Positions 5,864-7,134 of a stretch of DNA of 7,134 bases are shown here, piece after piece. Within the stretch, counting starts at the first letter, position 1; each line of letters begins with the position of its first letter. Location of the stretch: assembly GCA_937893735.1 (NCBI GenBank), contig CALBGD010000129.1, positions 1 to 7,134 on the forward strand. Direction: 5' to 3'. The position numbers were made by a program, and so were the translations under genes. The notes under the pieces were generated by a model. The model made no database searches and was not told the DNA's origin. It was given only the letters and a program-made list of their open reading frames with translations. The stretch is from an uncultured Clostridia bacterium. Its GTDB lineage: Bacteria; Bacillota; Clostridia; Oscillospirales; Ruminococcaceae.

Positions 5864-7118
5864 TGTCCATTACCTTGATTATGCCGCAGGCCTCGTAGCA
5901 CCGGAGCGGATACTCCCGGACTTCAACGTCCTTTTCCTGCGCCAGCTCCACAATGTGCCGGGTGAGCGGGCTGTTTTTGTCCCGCAGGAGTATCAGCTCC
6001 GGAATTCGCCGCAGGAGCACACGGGTAGTTTCGCCGATTCCCGGTTTTACGAGCTTGATGTCCTTTACGCCGAATTTCTCCGCGATATCCCGCGCCTCCG
6101 CAAGACCGCCGCCGGATATCGCCGGGGGGAGCGGAGCGGCTTCGTAGCTCATTTCGCGCTCTATCGCCGAGATGAAATCCATCGTCCGGTCGGAGCCCGC
6201 AAGCTCCCCGAAGTACGCCGCCCCGTGGAATCCGTCCGGACTTATCAGTCCGTCTTTCAGCACGGTGCGGCTGAAAAGCCCGGAGACCACGCTGTTAAGG
6301 CAGGCACAGGGGATAAACATATCATCGTGAGTCCCGCACAGCCTGCAAAGCCCGGCGGGGTCGGCGAGCACGGCGATTTCGCACAGCCTGTCGAGCCTGT
6401 CCCTGCCTATCCCGTATTCATACAGAGGGAATTGCTCCATAGCGCTGCGGAGAGTGCGGGTTATCATGCCCTTTCCCGTCCAGCCGTCGATGAACTGAAT
6501 CCCCTCGGCGGGGTGCCGTGCGAGGATATATTCCATAGCCCGGCGGTCTATCCCGCGCCCGACGATTATCGAAATTGAGTAGTGCGGCAGGGAAACCCCG
6601 TATTTCTTCCGGATATAGCGCTTTATCAGCACTCCCGCCGGAGTGCCCGCCCGGGCGAGGGAGACCAGCACGGCGCGCCTGCCCTTTTCCGCCCATATCG
6701 CTTCGGCAACGGTGCGCACCGCGTCCGCATTCGGCTTCGTCCAGAGCTTCAGCCCGCGCTCGTATTCATGGAAATATGCCGGGGACGGTTCGTATTCCGC
6801 CGGGAGGAGCTCGCTGTAATGCGTCCCGCCCTGTATCAGCTTTTCGCGCTCCTTTGCAGGGAGCGGCGGGAGCTTTCCGGTGATGTCGGTCAGCAGGAGC
6901 TGCACATTATCAGGCGGGTAGCTTGTGGGGAGCTTCTTCCCGTGCCAGTGGACAACGACCGCCTTTCTGCCGCCTGCCGCCCCGCAGAGCGCCTGCAGCG
7001 CGGCTTCGTCAGGAGCTTCTGCGTCTGTCATGATGACGCTGAGGTCACACGGCTGGCTGTTGTAGAGGTACACGGTGCGCTCCGGGTCGTAAACGCTGGG
7101 AAGCTTGGCGCGGTTCAC
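5856..7118 (-). CDS. StiP-family PRTase-like protein with PELOTA-like C-terminus
   Basis: A protein of at least 420 residues from the family databases call cysteine protease StiP, later reinterpreted as a phosphoribosyltransferase-like enzyme of Ter-associated operons. The core (about 65-330) shows LLLTDITGKL, EKLIQGGTHYSE (92-103), LVSLARAGTPAGVLIKR (151-167), QFIDGWTGKGMITRTL (208-223) and CGTHDDMFIPCACLN (261-275) followed by VSGLFSRTVL, all StiP hallmarks. Residues about 340-417 (LVKPG, LLRDKNSPLTRHIV, YPLRCYEACGIIK) resemble the PELOTA-type L7Ae-fold RNA-binding domain found with these PRTases. Residues 1-64 (YDPERTVYLYN, DLSVIMTDAE, AVVVHW) are not usual for StiP and may be a TRSP-like segment. 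The GTG at 7118 is the first visible start, but the frame stays open to the window edge, so the true start may lie outside. A TAG in another frame (7120-7118) overlaps this GTG and would fit the end of an upstream gene. It is the first visible gene of a StiP-HAD-hemZ cluster with an 8-base overlap to the next gene. Confidence 0.85.
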   Translation of the reverse strand: MNRAKLPSVYDPERTVYLYNSQPCDLSVIMTDAEAPDEAALQALCGAAGGRKAVVVHWHGKKLPTSYPPDNVQLLLTDITGKLPPLPAKEREKLIQGGTHYSELLPAEYEPSPAYFHEYERGLKLWTKPNADAVRTVAEAIWAEKGRRAVLVSLARAGTPAGVLIKRYIRKKYGVSLPHYSISIIVGRGIDRRAMEYILARHPAEGIQFIDGWTGKGMITRTLRSAMEQFPLYEYGIGRDRLDRLCEIAVLADPAGLCRLCGTHDDMFIPCACLNSVVSGLFSRTVLKDGLISPDGFHGAAYFGELAGSDRTMDFISAIEREMSYEAAPLPPAISGGGLAEARDIAEKFGVKDIKLVKPGIGETTRVLLRRIPELILLRDKNSPLTRHIVELAQEKDVEVREYPLRCYEACGIIKVMDNV

Positions 7119-7134
7119 TATCGGATATTCTCCC

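Noticed and set aside
5102..5878. A 258-codon plus-strand open frame opposite the HAD gene
   Set aside because: It is the mirror of the HAD coding region almost end to end, without its own promoter or domain signature.
5556..6578. A 340-codon plus-strand open frame opposite the StiP and HAD genes
   Set aside because: It is antisense to two well-supported genes with intact catalytic motifs; the translated sequence is low-complexity-like, rich in Pro, Arg and Ala, and has no recognisable domain.

Overview
The window looks like a chromosomal segment of an anaerobic Firmicute, most likely a gut-type clostridium of the Ruminococcaceae/Oscillospiraceae kind. This is inferred from a SAM-I (S-box) riboswitch on metK, a HemZ-type radical SAM protein, a DUF4870-like membrane protein, strong AGGAGG-type ribosome binding sites, intrinsic terminators with clear U-tracts, and moderately GC-rich coding sequence next to AT-rich intergenic DNA. 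The genus cannot be fixed from the sequence alone. No tRNA, rRNA, insertion sequence, CRISPR array or phage gene was seen.

Left part (1-1992): pyruvate kinase (pyk) runs leftward and is cut by the left edge, with about 35 or more C-terminal residues missing. It has a good extended -10 promoter at 1381-1409. The 675-base gap between pyk and the divergent metK is dense with signals. It holds a short direct repeat/palindrome upstream of pyk and a possible small-RNA unit at about 1534-1668 ending in a 15-bp terminator hairpin. The rightward metK promoter overlaps a perfect 8-bp dyad, and is followed by a SAM-I riboswitch with a readable antiterminator/terminator switch.

Middle (1993-3686): metK (SAM synthetase) is complete and is followed by its own terminator. 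A second, bidirectional-looking terminator serves the convergent small membrane protein gene (DUF4870/Tic20-like). That gene has a textbook promoter and a transcript predicted to begin in a stem.

Right part (3687-7134): three genes read leftward as a tightly overlapping cluster. Upstream to downstream they are a StiP-family (PRTase-like) protein with a PELOTA-like C-terminus, a HAD-IIB phosphatase (8-base overlap), and HemZ, a radical SAM coproporphyrinogen dehydrogenase family protein (4-base ATGA overlap). StiP-type PRTase plus HAD phosphatase is a recognised pair from the tellurium-resistance (Ter)-associated biosynthetic module, which has been predicted to make a nucleoside-like metabolite. 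Its other expected members (TerD/TerC, ATP-grasp, HpcH/CitE-type aldolase, second PRTase-TRSP) would lie beyond the right edge. The most interesting points are the coupling of hemZ to this module, the unusual N-terminal region of the StiP protein (its frame is still open at the edge), and the orphan terminator/small-RNA candidate between pyk and metK.
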